NCBI GenBank assembly: GCA_002308915.1
Contig: DBWI01000007.1
Location: 1 to 39,869 of the forward strand
Length of the DNA: 39,869 bases
Direction: 5' to 3'
Source: Christensenella sp. UBA1242
GTDB lineage: Bacteria > Bacillota > Clostridia > Christensenellales > UBA1242
The notes under the pieces are model-generated. The model made no database searches. It had not been told where the DNA came from and was given only the letters and a program-made list of their open reading frames with translations. The position numbers and the translations under genes were made by a program. Below, one piece after another: positions 16,763 to 25,067 of this stretch (position 1 is its first letter; each line of letters starts with the position of its first letter).

Positions 16763-17402
16763 TATTTTTGTTCTCCTTTTTCTTCCTAATTACAAACATT
16801 ATAGTTTTATACACCAATGCAACAAGTATTAAACTAAGGAAGACACAAAGCATTATATTAGCAACCACATTAGAAATAGAACAAATAAAAGCTACTATTA
16901 ATCCACATATTATGTTCCCAATGCAAACACTAATAACTATTTGCCAAAAGTTTAATCCCATGAATGCCGCCAAACAAGTACCACTCCATACACCAGTAAA
17001 TGGCACAGGAAAAGCAGTAAAACATACTACTGTTATTATCCTTAACCATAAACTTTTTTTATCTGTTTGATTGGATATTTGCTCATTCGCCTTCTCTGAT
17101 TTTCTCTTTACATCGCCAAACAGAAAAACACCTATACTTCTAAAAAATTTTTTATCTTTTAACTTGTTGTAAAGTGGCATAAATATTAATGCCAAAATTG
17201 GAACTATAATAATACTTCCCAAAAACGCATATAAAAATGCACTAAAGGATTTTAGTGCAAACTCTCCCCATAGTGTTGTTGACATTGCAAAAGGAATTGC
17301 ACCCCTTAATTCAATAATTGGAACAATCGCAATTATTATTGTTGCAAGTATCACATTATTTTCAAAAATTGAATGAAAAAAATTCGTTACAATCTCTACC
17401 AT
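16746..17402 (-). CDS. PF06695 (COG2426) membrane protein, DedA/VTT-related
   Basis: This 218-residue polytopic protein has the signature of the family annotated as putative small multidrug export protein: PIIELRGAIPFAM in the first half and AFPVPFTGVWSGTCLAAFMGL in the second, each in a re-entrant-loop-like hydrophobic context. Structure-prediction literature groups PF06695 with the DedA/TMEM41 (VTT) fold, and some DedA proteins move undecaprenyl phosphate across the membrane. The coupling to a PAP2 phosphatase and the nearby uppS fit carrier-lipid recycling better than drug export, but this is inference. AGGAGAG lies upstream of ATG 17402, 8 nt from the preceding stop codon. Confidence 0.8.
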   Translation of the reverse strand: MVEIVTNFFHSIFENNVILATIIIAIVPIIELRGAIPFAMSTTLWGEFALKSFSAFLYAFLGSIIIVPILALIFMPLYNKLKDKKFFRSIGVFLFGDVKRKSEKANEQISNQTDKKSLWLRIITVVCFTAFPVPFTGVWSGTCLAAFMGLNFWQIVISVCIGNIICGLIVAFICSISNVVANIMLCVFLSLILVALVYKTIMFVIRKKKENKNNENEQ

Positions 17403-17410
17403 TATCTCTC

Positions 17411-18667
17411 CTAGTACATATAGAATATCAAGTCTTCAACAAATGATAACAAAATCCAAATAAAACACGGAATAACAATTGAAGCATTAATACTTATTTT
17501 AGTTTCTTTAAAATATTTTACGAGCATATATACTATTATAGAAACAAACAGTATACTACCAATCAAACCAAGTTGATATATGCCTGCAATATAAAAATTA
17601 TGAGAACTAATATTTCGTGGAGGAAGTGGTCGTGCACCCAATCCAACTCCAAATATTGCAATTAATGGATGACAAATCATTTCATTAATATAAACAAGCC
17701 ACAAATCATATCTGGATGTAGTTAAAACATTCATAAAATCAGCGAAGCTACTGAATTCAGTTCTATTGTCTAAAAACCTTAAAAAATAACTTTTTACAAA
17801 ATTAAAATCAATAAGCAATATAACACCAAAAAACAAAGCAAAACAAGACAAAACAATAAGTGTTTTCTTTCTTTCTTTTATAAAGAAATACACAACTATA
17901 GATATCAACATTATTGTTATTAAAATCAAAAATGTTTTACTAGATGTAAGCAAACCTAAAACAATTAACAAAAAGAACAAGATAAGATCTTCATTCTTAG
18001 ATTTACCAGACAAAATATAATACAAAAAAACACTACATGCCATTTCGCAGCACATTGCCAAGGTATTAACATTTGGAAAAAGTGCTTTGAATCTTCCACT
18101 TTTTTCAATTGACAAATAATCATTAACAAATGGAGATATATAGTATGTTAAAGAGAATAAAGTAGACAAAACTAGTGCAATTGTTAATACTTTCATATTA
18201 AACTTAATGTTTATTATTTCTGGATCCTTTGTTAACAAAAAAACAAGTGCAAAAAACAAAAAAATCATCAATAGTTTAATTAGAAGTATTGGCGAATAAC
18301 TGCCAAAAGAGCATAAGCTATAAGCAACAAATATTATGAATAGTATCAATAATTTTTTGTCGACTTTTTCCTTATGTATTGCATATCTAATTACGATATA
18401 CTTAATAAAAAATGTAACTACACATATACCAAAAAATACAAGGTTGATTGTAATGCTAATAAAAAACAATGGTATTGAAAATAATAAATATGAAAGTCCA
18501 TTTTTTATGTCGTCAAAGATAATCATTGCCATCAATAATGGAAAAATAGCATACACAACATAACCACTAAAACAGTGAGCAAAAAAAAGTATAGTCAATA
18601 CAATTAGATTAACTATAAAAGCATGCTTTTTGTAATTCTCCATATTTATAATTTCTTTCAATGACAT
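17411..18667 (-). CDS. O-antigen polymerase/ligase-like membrane protein (Wzy/WaaL)
   Basis: The protein has 418 residues, with about 11 TM helices and a large outer loop between late helices. The conserved Wzy/WaaL elements are intact: LLTSSKTFL, TTSRYDLW with Arg319, and SSHNFY with His356 ahead of a GLIGS helix. It lacks the C-terminal glycosyltransferase domain present on the two related proteins in this locus. It is either the repeat-unit polymerase or the ligase that attaches polymer to its acceptor. The start is uncertain. ATG 18667 sits 4 nt after the uppS stop with only a weak GAAGAAAAG site; an internal ATG at 18643 is the alternative. Confidence 0.8.
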   Translation of the reverse strand: MSLKEIINMENYKKHAFIVNLIVLTILFFAHCFSGYVVYAIFPLLMAMIIFDDIKNGLSYLLFSIPLFFISITINLVFFGICVVTFFIKYIVIRYAIHKEKVDKKLLILFIIFVAYSLCSFGSYSPILLIKLLMIFLFFALVFLLTKDPEIINIKFNMKVLTIALVLSTLFSLTYYISPFVNDYLSIEKSGRFKALFPNVNTLAMCCEMACSVFLYYILSGKSKNEDLILFFLLIVLGLLTSSKTFLILITIMLISIVVYFFIKERKKTLIVLSCFALFFGVILLIDFNFVKSYFLRFLDNRTEFSSFADFMNVLTTSRYDLWLVYINEMICHPLIAIFGVGLGARPLPPRNISSHNFYIAGIYQLGLIGSILFVSIIVYMLVKYFKETKISINASIVIPCFIWILLSFVEDLIFYMY

Positions 18668-18671
18668 GATT

Positions 18672-19379
18672 TTACTTTTCTTCTTTTATCGCTCCAAAAC
18701 GTCTATCTCTTTGTTCATATTCCTTTAATGCTAAATACAAGTCTTTTTTGCCAAATGCTGGCCAATAAGTTTTAGGAAAATACAATTCAGCATAAGCAAT
18801 TTGCCAAAGCATAAAATTGCTAATTCTTAGTTCCCCACTTGTCCTAACGCAAAAATCTAAAGGATATTGACCTGCTGTATAAAGATTATCTTCAATAATT
18901 TTTCTATCCACAACGTCAATTTTCTTTTCAATAATATTGTTTACTGCATAAACAAGCTCATCTTGTCCACTATAATTTAGTCCTATGTTTAGTACAAATT
19001 CAGTATTATCCTTTGTTGCGTCAATCAATTTTTTTATTCCATCTGCCAAATCTTGAGGGAACTTTGTATAGTCACCCATAATATTCAATTTGACATTTGG
19101 AAATCTTTCAGTAAAATTCTTATTCAAATATCTTCTAAAACACTTCATTAAATAATCAACTTCCAATTTTGGGCGATTCCAATTTTCAGTTGAAAATGCA
19201 TATATGCTTACAATTGGTATATTATATTTATAAAAGCATTCTTTAATAATCACATCTAAATTTTTAATTCCCGCATTATGCCCCATGAATCGTGGGAGTC
19301 CTCTTTCTTTTGCCCATCTCCCATTTCCATCAATTATAAAAGCAATGTGTTTTGGTAATTTTTTTAATTCTTTTTTCAT
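18672..19379 (-). CDS. uppS: Isoprenyl transferase (undecaprenyl diphosphate synthase family)
   Basis: Condenses isopentenyl diphosphate onto farnesyl diphosphate with cis geometry, giving the C55 carrier lipid. The 235-residue protein has all family motifs: IAFIIDGNGRWA with Asp17, RFMGHNAGIKN, SIYAFSTENWNRP, and RTSGELRISNF...AYAELYF. An ATG 12 nt upstream has no ribosome site, whereas ATG 19379 follows GGAG by 6 nt, so I start there. UppS is normally encoded with cdsA and dxr. Its place here, inside a polysaccharide operon next to the initiating sugar-phosphate transferase, is unusual and suggests dedicated carrier supply or a second copy. Confidence 0.93.
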   Translation of the reverse strand: MKKELKKLPKHIAFIIDGNGRWAKERGLPRFMGHNAGIKNLDVIIKECFYKYNIPIVSIYAFSTENWNRPKLEVDYLMKCFRRYLNKNFTERFPNVKLNIMGDYTKFPQDLADGIKKLIDATKDNTEFVLNIGLNYSGQDELVYAVNNIIEKKIDVVDRKIIEDNLYTAGQYPLDFCVRTSGELRISNFMLWQIAYAELYFPKTYWPAFGKKDLYLALKEYEQRDRRFGAIKEEK

Positions 19380-19397
19380 CAGTAACTCCATTGTAAT

Positions 19398-20144
19398 TTA
19401 TTCATTATGCAACTCTTTACAATAAGAAACAGCGGAATGTTCTTTTATTATTTGTTCAGATTTTTCCAATCCCAAATTATATTGTTCCTTATTTATTAGA
19501 TTATTCTTTAAAAGATAATCAGAATAGTAGTAATCCCGTTTGCTATCTTCTGCTCCATTTGAAGCACTATCATTTTTAAAGAAACAAATAAATGTCTTAA
19601 AAATAATTTTAAGATCACCCCATAATGTTATCTTTTGTCTGTATTTTAAATCATACTCAAATATCTCTTCCCAAGAAATTGAACTTCTGCCACCATTAAC
19701 TTGAGATAGGCTTGTAAGACCTGGTCTAATTGTATATGCTTGTAAAACTTCCTTGTTATAAAAAATCATGTCTTTAACCAGTCTTGGTCTTGGTCCAACA
19801 ATGCTCATGTCGCCCTTTAGTATATTGAATAATTGAGGTAACTCATCCAAATTAGTTTTTCTTAAAAATTTACCAAATTTTGTTATCCTTTGATTGTCTG
19901 GAAGCAAATTTCCATTTTCATCCATTTTATTAGTCATTGACCTAAATTTATATATTTTAAAAAGCTTTCCATCTTTTCCAGGTCTATATTGTGAAAATAT
20001 AGATTTGCCGTGTATAAATATTTTTGATAGTATAATGATTATTAAAAATATTGGAGATAATATAATTAATGCTAATAGAGATAATATTATATCGAAAAAT
20101 CTCTTAAAAAACATTTCATATATCGTTCTTTTGTTCTTTGTCAT
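19398..20144 (-). CDS. Initiating sugar-phosphate transferase (polyprenyl-P, WbaP/RfbP C-terminal type)
   Basis: Transfers a sugar-1-phosphate from a UDP-sugar onto undecaprenyl phosphate, the first membrane step of repeat-unit synthesis. This 248-residue monotopic enzyme has one N-terminal hydrophobic segment (residues about 12-38) and the PF02397 signature: KIYKFRSM, RITKFGKFLRKTNLDELPQL, GDMSIVGPRP, and YTIRPGLTSLSQVNG. About 45 extra C-terminal residues follow the catalytic domain. AAGGAGC precedes ATG 20144. It is the first gene of a transcription unit that ends at the epimerase. The sugar it transfers cannot be read from the sequence. Confidence 0.92.
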   Translation of the reverse strand: MTKNKRTIYEMFFKRFFDIILSLLALIILSPIFLIIIILSKIFIHGKSIFSQYRPGKDGKLFKIYKFRSMTNKMDENGNLLPDNQRITKFGKFLRKTNLDELPQLFNILKGDMSIVGPRPRLVKDMIFYNKEVLQAYTIRPGLTSLSQVNGGRSSISWEEIFEYDLKYRQKITLWGDLKIIFKTFICFFKNDSASNGAEDSKRDYYYSDYLLKNNLINKEQYNLGLEKSEQIIKEHSAVSYCKELHNE

Positions 20145-20177
20145 TTAATTGCTCCTTCAATTATCGCCCATCCGGTT

Positions 20178-20200
20178 CTTTTAGTATAACATACTAAAAG
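20178..20200 (-). promoter_or_regulatory. Perfect palindrome over the -10 box of the polysaccharide operon promoter
   Basis: Arms CTTTTAGTAT and ATACTAAAAG (10 bp, exact) flank AAC. On the minus strand the -10 box TATACT (20188-20183) lies inside it, and TTGCTT (20211-20206) is 17 nt upstream. A repressor bound here would block RNA polymerase. It lies 34 bp before the start codon of the initiating transferase. Confidence 0.65.
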
Positions 20201-20233
20201 ACTTAAAGCAAACTTAAAAGTGCAAAGCAATCA

Positions 20234-20266
20234 AAAAAGTTTATAGGTACAACCTATAAACTTTTT
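20234..20266 (-). terminator. Terminator between the two polysaccharide transcription units
   Basis: The 14-bp arms AAAAAGTTTATAGG and CCTATAAACTTTTT are exact with a 5-nt loop. They follow the stop codon of the small unknown gene by a few nt, with a T-run on the minus strand. Confidence 0.88.
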
Positions 20267-20271
20267 GCTAA

Positions 20272-20637
20272 TCAATTAAAATTTTCAACAAAATTTATCT
20301 CAAAATCATTAAATGAAAGCAATTTCATCTTTTTGTTTAGACCATTAGAATATTCTTTTATTGTTTTAGTAACATTGGCATAAAAACACTCAACATTATC
20401 AATTTCATATAAACCAACATCAATCGAGTTAAGTTCTTTTTTCAAAATAGCAAAAGCCAAATCAATACATTTTGACCTAAATAAAACTAATTCATACTTA
20501 CATTTTAGTTTTTTAATTGCTTCAGTTATTTCAATGTATTCATTGTTTGTTGCATGTGAATGCGAAATTATTTTGTATATATTACTAATCTTAATATACT
20601 CGGCAATAACAATCTTTTTAATTCTATTACTTAGCAC
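20272..20637 (-). CDS. Hypothetical protein, last gene of the first polysaccharide unit
   Basis: The 121-residue protein has no signal peptide or TM and I do not recognise it. The content is helical, with alternating Lys/Ile-rich segments. One of these (KCKYELVLFRSKCIDLAFAI) looks like the beta-alpha part of a small alpha/beta fold; the Asn/Phe-rich tail ends NFVENFN. The frame is open to a TTG at 20655, but AAAGGAG lies inside that extension 8 nt before GTG 20637, so GTG is the better start. It follows the second polymerase-GT fusion by 60 nt and precedes a strong terminator. Confidence 0.6.
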   Translation of the reverse strand: MLSNRIKKIVIAEYIKISNIYKIISHSHATNNEYIEITEAIKKLKCKYELVLFRSKCIDLAFAILKKELNSIDVGLYEIDNVECFYANVTKTIKEYSNGLNKKMKLLSFNDFEINFVENFN

Positions 20638-20697
20638 CCAAAAGGCTCCTTTCAAATCTATTTTATAATAAGAATTACAAAGATATGACCAAAAATA

Positions 20698-23097
20698 TTA
20701 CATTCTTTCTTTTACATTTTTGTATATTTCATCAACTTCAATCATGGCAGACTTATTGTCAAGTTTTTTGTCAAGAACTTTATCATCAACATTTTTTCTT
20801 TCATAGTTTTTAAACTTTAAAATTGCATTTGCCCATTTCGTCACACTATTCTCTATAGGAACAAATGTACATTGATTAACAATATTATATTCCATAGATA
20901 TATTACTTGAAACAATTGTAGGAATACCACTCGCTTGAACTCCTAATGCAAGCTTAGATAAATCTTCATCAGTACTACCAATCATAACAAACACATCTGA
21001 CATTTGTGTAGCAATATAAAAATCTTTTTTATTATGCAAAAATATTATTTTGTCTTGCAAATTATTATCGCTGAAAACATTTTGTGCCAACTTTTCAAAT
21101 TTGCCATTACCAACCAAAACAAATTTCGCATTTGTATCTTTTTTGCTTATTGCTCTAAATACTTTAATTAATTTTTCAACATTACTCTGCTCTAAATCAT
21201 TATACTCACTTAACACAACAAAATTATCAATTAAATTATACTTTGACCTATATCGTTCCCTAGTGGTTTTGTTAAACAAAAATTTATTCAAATCTATTGG
21301 TTTATACAACAACTTAACTTTGTGTTTTTTTTCAAAATCATCGCCATACATATTACTAAAAGAAGTCAATGAACTTGCAATATATTCATCTGAATATTCA
21401 ATGGCCAAATAAGTCCATATACTTCTATTTAGACGACTACCATTTGTATTTTTATTTTGAACATGAGAATGGAAAATAACTTTGCGTACTTGCCCATAAA
21501 CTTTAGCTATATAGGCAATAACTCCCGCAGCATGATTTTCGGCATTTATATGCACAACATCATACTTCCCTTTGTTTTTAATAAAGAAAGAAACGAGTTT
21601 CACATATTCAACAATAAAGCACTTTGAATAAATATTAAAAATAGCACAATCAATTTTATCCATACGATGTTCAATGTTAAATGGTACTTGATAATCACAA
21701 TTTGTCAAAATATCAAAATTATATTTAGAGTGTAAGTTTTTGACAATATCCATAACATATTGTCCTTTACTTCCATTGATAAATGAAGAACTATAACATA
21801 AAATACTTTTATTCTCATTAACTCTTTCAAACGAGAATAACATGAACACACTCAAAACAAGTAATACGACTGCACTTTTTGAGAATACTTCTACCATCAT
21901 GCAAAAAGCAATAATTACTAATGGAATAAAACTATCAAATCTTAATTTTTTATTCTTTCTTGAATCCCAAATAAAATATACTATATACCCAGTAACTAAT
22001 AAAAAGCCAATAGTTCCATACTTGAACAATACTTCTAAATATGAATTATGAATATTTTCGGCAAACGAACCTCCAAATCCAAATAGAATGTATAAAGAAC
22101 TTGACGACCATATATTAAAGTATTTTTGCCATATTTTATATCTGCCTGTTGTAAGCCTGTTTATTATATCAGTGTTTTTGGAATATCCAAGGAACCTGCT
22201 CCCAAGTTCCATGATTTTATCTTTAAACACATAACTAAATACACCAATAATAATTACAGAAACAATTATCTGAATTAATGCAAATTTTTTGTTTTTTACA
22301 AATGATAAGATTAAATACAATAAAACCGCCAATGCAAAAATAATAAGAAAAGTTTTACTTTTTGTTAACAATCCAAAAACAATAAATAATAAATCGAACA
22401 AAACAAATTCTAAAAAACCAACTTTTCTTTGATAAAACAAAACAATATAAAACGACAAAAGAGCAGAACACCAAACTGCCAACCAATTCGCATGAGGCAT
22501 ACTTCCTCTAAATCTTTTTATACCAATTCCATCTATACTAAAGGCTTCAACTTTTAAGTGTACTGCGTTAAATATAAGTGAAATTAAACATGAAATTATC
22601 ATTATAACTGCAAAGCCTTTAATAATCTTAACCACATTTAGTTCTTCTTTAAGTAAATAAAGTTCAAATACAAAGAACAAACATCCAACAACTTCAAATA
22701 TTCTAAAAATTTGATTATACTTAAAGTTTATACAAAGGAACATAACCCCAAGTATACATAATATAAAAAATGGAATAATGTAAGACTTTTTTAATTTAAT
22801 CTTTTTGGTTACCAAATCTTTTAAACATTTTATAAACAAAACAAAAAACAATACAATTAACGCCTTAAAGACATCATGTCCAAACATTCTTTGAAAAAAA
22901 ATGCCATATCCAGATAAAATAACAATTTGATTTACATCAAAAAATAATGCAGTAATAATAGACAAAAAAACATACAATATAATTGCATAATTTTTAAGCC
23001 ACAAACTACTTATGGTTATAAGTAAACACAAAAAACAAGTGATTATAAATTTATGCTTACGAACCAAATTTAACATATTTGATGTTTTTGTCTCCAT
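20698..23097 (-). CDS. Wzy-like polymerase/ligase domain fused to degenerate GT4-type domain
   Basis: This 799-residue protein has the same two-part plan as 13603-15984 and is clearly its paralogue (SLWLKN...FFDVNQIVILSG near the start, VIFHSH in the GT half, NKSAMIEVDEIY at the end). The membrane half keeps the Wzy/WaaL residues: TKSKTFL, TTGRYKIW with Arg319, and NIHNSYLEVL with His350. The GT half has lost its signatures. GGAE is replaced by GSKGQ, the GRFxxxK loop is replaced by SEYNDLEQSN, and the E-x7-E pair is Glu711 with Gly719. It is therefore probably an active polymerase or ligase carrying a non-catalytic, perhaps sugar- or partner-binding, GT-like domain. AAGAGGT precedes ATG 23097, one nt after the GT2 stop codon. 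Confidence 0.8.
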   Translation of the reverse strand: METKTSNMLNLVRKHKFIITCFLCLLITISSLWLKNYAIILYVFLSIITALFFDVNQIVILSGYGIFFQRMFGHDVFKALIVLFFVLFIKCLKDLVTKKIKLKKSYIIPFFILCILGVMFLCINFKYNQIFRIFEVVGCLFFVFELYLLKEELNVVKIIKGFAVIMIISCLISLIFNAVHLKVEAFSIDGIGIKRFRGSMPHANWLAVWCSALLSFYIVLFYQRKVGFLEFVLFDLLFIVFGLLTKSKTFLIIFALAVLLYLILSFVKNKKFALIQIIVSVIIIGVFSYVFKDKIMELGSRFLGYSKNTDIINRLTTGRYKIWQKYFNIWSSSSLYILFGFGGSFAENIHNSYLEVLFKYGTIGFLLVTGYIVYFIWDSRKNKKLRFDSFIPLVIIAFCMMVEVFSKSAVVLLVLSVFMLFSFERVNENKSILCYSSSFINGSKGQYVMDIVKNLHSKYNFDILTNCDYQVPFNIEHRMDKIDCAIFNIYSKCFIVEYVKLVSFFIKNKGKYDVVHINAENHAAGVIAYIAKVYGQVRKVIFHSHVQNKNTNGSRLNRSIWTYLAIEYSDEYIASSLTSFSNMYGDDFEKKHKVKLLYKPIDLNKFLFNKTTRERYRSKYNLIDNFVVLSEYNDLEQSNVEKLIKVFRAISKKDTNAKFVLVGNGKFEKLAQNVFSDNNLQDKIIFLHNKKDFYIATQMSDVFVMIGSTDEDLSKLALGVQASGIPTIVSSNISMEYNIVNQCTFVPIENSVTKWANAILKFKNYERKNVDDKVLDKKLDNKSAMIEVDEIYKNVKERM

Positions 23098-23098
23098 T

Positions 23099-23920
23099 CT
23101 AACCTCTTAAGAATTTCCTCCACATGAAATTTTTCATCTTTTTAGGCACCATTACATGTCCCACAAATCTAATGATTTTTTCTTTTGTATATCTAAAAAA
23201 TCCAATCATATGATTCTTATACATTATCTTCAACAATCCTTTAATACTTTTGTAATATTTTAATCCATGCCTACGTGAAAAAGTATTTTTGTCTATTCTT
23301 ATATAAACCAAATTTTCTTGCAAATTATGAAACTTAGCACCGGCTAAATACATTCTAATATACAAATAATAATCCTCAGCATAAAACCAAGGTTTAAAAC
23401 CACCAGCTTTCTCAATAATTTCTCGTTTCATCATTAATGACATGTTGCAAAATGGACTCCTGCCCTTCATGAATTTTACTATCTCTTCATGAGTTTCTGG
23501 TACTTTTTTAATACCAGCAAGATTCTTTATTTCAGAATAAAATTCTTGTCCATTTGAACCTACAACATCGATTTCTGGATGTTCTTTTAGAAATTTTATT
23601 TGTTTTTCAAAACGATCTGGCACACTGATATCATCGCTATCCATTTTTGCAACATATTTATACTTGCATCTTTCCCAATTATGTTCCAGTGCTCCCCCAG
23701 TTCCCAAGTTCTCTTTTAACCAAATATTTTCATAAATATCATACTCTTTTTCCAAAGAAATAAGCATATCTTTTAAATCATCTGGAACTGGACCATCAAC
23801 AACCATAACTATTTGCTTTGGTTTTAAAGTTTGATTCATTACGCTATCAACAGCAATTTTGACATTTTGTGGTATATCATTTTTGTATACAGACATCAAA
23901 ACTGATATCTCTTCTTCCAT
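23099..23920 (-). CDS. Glycosyltransferase family 2
   Basis: A 273-residue GT-A enzyme of the AmsE/capsule type: ISVLMSVYKND at the N-terminus, VVDGP, KENLGTGGALEHNW, the metal-binding AKMDSDD (residues about 92-98), and FYAEDYYLYIRM as the acceptor/base region. No TM helices, so it works at the inner membrane face, adding one sugar to the lipid-linked unit. GGAGG precedes ATG 23920. It is the first gene of the unit that continues with the polymerase-GT fusion. Confidence 0.9.
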   Translation of the reverse strand: MEEEISVLMSVYKNDIPQNVKIAVDSVMNQTLKPKQIVMVVDGPVPDDLKDMLISLEKEYDIYENIWLKENLGTGGALEHNWERCKYKYVAKMDSDDISVPDRFEKQIKFLKEHPEIDVVGSNGQEFYSEIKNLAGIKKVPETHEEIVKFMKGRSPFCNMSLMMKREIIEKAGGFKPWFYAEDYYLYIRMYLAGAKFHNLQENLVYIRIDKNTFSRRHGLKYYKSIKGLLKIMYKNHMIGFFRYTKEKIIRFVGHVMVPKKMKNFMWRKFLRG

Positions 23921-23940
23921 AATTCGCCTCCGTTGTATAT

Positions 23941-23977
23941 TTTTTGTTATTATAACAAAAATTTATCAAATAAACAA
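23941..23977 (-). promoter_or_regulatory. Promoter of the GT2 unit with palindrome centred on -10
   Basis: On the minus strand TTGTTT (23977-23972), a 17-nt spacer and TATAAT (23954-23949). The -10 box lies in the exact inverted repeat TTTTTGTTAT-T-ATAACAAAAA read as two 10-bp arms at 23941-23961. Confidence 0.6.
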
Positions 23978-24059
23978 CAAATTTATTGTTTCATAAGCCA
24001 ATTGAAATATTTTATATTTCATTATTATTCAGACAAAATGATAGTATATTATTAAATAT

Positions 24060-25055
24060 TTATAACAATTCTATTCCGCTCTCGGCACATTCTTGTAGCG
24101 TTTTTTGATCCCAATATGATGCTTGAACTTCTCCAATATGTGCTCTTTCTAATAATAATTCACAAAGCCTACTTTGGCCAATTCCGCCACCAATAGAAAG
24201 AGGTAATTCTTCACTTAATATTTGCTTGTGATAATCATATTGTAATCTTTCTTGTTTACAACTAATTTCTATTTGCCTTTGAAGTGCAGCTTTATCTACT
24301 CTAATCCCCATGCTAGAAATTTCTAGTGCCATATCTAAAACTTCGTGATAGAAAAACAAGTCGCCATCAAGTGTCCAATCATCATAATCAGGAGCTCTGT
24401 CATCATGTGGAATCCCATCACTTAACTTATCACCAATTTGCATCACAAAAACTGTTTTATGCTCTTTTACTATTTTGTATTCTCTCTCTTTTGGTGAACA
24501 TGTTGGGTACATCCTTAATAATTCTTCACTTGTAATAAAGGAAACATCTTCACACAAAGCACTACCCTTATATCCTTTTTTGAATAAAAAATGTTGTGTG
24601 GATACAATTGCCTTAACAATTTTTTTGACAGTTGCTTTTAAGTAATCAAAATTCCTGTCTTTTCTTGAAATTACCTTTTCCCAATCCCATTGATCGACAT
24701 AAATTGAATGTGTTTGATCCATTTTGTCATCACGTCTTATGGCAGTCATATCTGTATAAAGTCCAGAATGCATTGGAATTTTGTATTTCTTGAGTGCCAT
24801 TCTTTTCCACTTCGCAAGTGATTGAACAATTTCAATTTCTTCACCATCTTTAAGTACATCAAAACAAACTTTCCTCTCAACCCCAGATAAATCATCTTGA
24901 AGTCCAGATTTTTGAGTAACAACTAGTGGTGCAGACACTCTAACCAAATGCAACTGCTTTGCAAGTTCTCTTTCAAACTTATCTTTTATGATTTTTATAT
25001 ATTTTTGTTTTTGTAATATCTCTATTATTTTATATTTTCCTTTTATAAATTTCAT
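24060..25055 (-). CDS. asnA: Aspartate-ammonia ligase (asparagine synthetase A)
   Basis: Makes asparagine from aspartate, ammonia and ATP; the fold is that of class II aminoacyl-tRNA synthetases. The 331-residue length and motifs match the family: LHLVRVSAPLVV, GLQDDLSGVERKV, SLAKWKR, GLYTDMTAIR, SIYVDQWDWEKVI, and GGGIGQSRLCELLL near the C-terminus. The ribosome site TTAGGAG overlaps the stop codon of a 25-codon frame just upstream, so the two are probably coupled. Expression appears to be controlled by an Asn-codon leader peptide and terminator upstream. Between asnA and the GT2 promoter (23978-24059) I see only an AT-rich hairpin without a T-run. Confidence 0.96.
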   Translation of the reverse strand: MKFIKGKYKIIEILQKQKYIKIIKDKFERELAKQLHLVRVSAPLVVTQKSGLQDDLSGVERKVCFDVLKDGEEIEIVQSLAKWKRMALKKYKIPMHSGLYTDMTAIRRDDKMDQTHSIYVDQWDWEKVISRKDRNFDYLKATVKKIVKAIVSTQHFLFKKGYKGSALCEDVSFITSEELLRMYPTCSPKEREYKIVKEHKTVFVMQIGDKLSDGIPHDDRAPDYDDWTLDGDLFFYHEVLDMALEISSMGIRVDKAALQRQIEISCKQERLQYDYHKQILSEELPLSIGGGIGQSRLCELLLERAHIGEVQASYWDQKTLQECAESGIELL

Positions 25056-25067
25056 TTTTGTAATCTC

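Noticed and set aside
24003..24021. Hairpin TGAAATAT-TTT-ATATTTCA as terminator of asnA.
   Set aside because: The stem is almost only A/T and no T-run follows on the transcribed strand.
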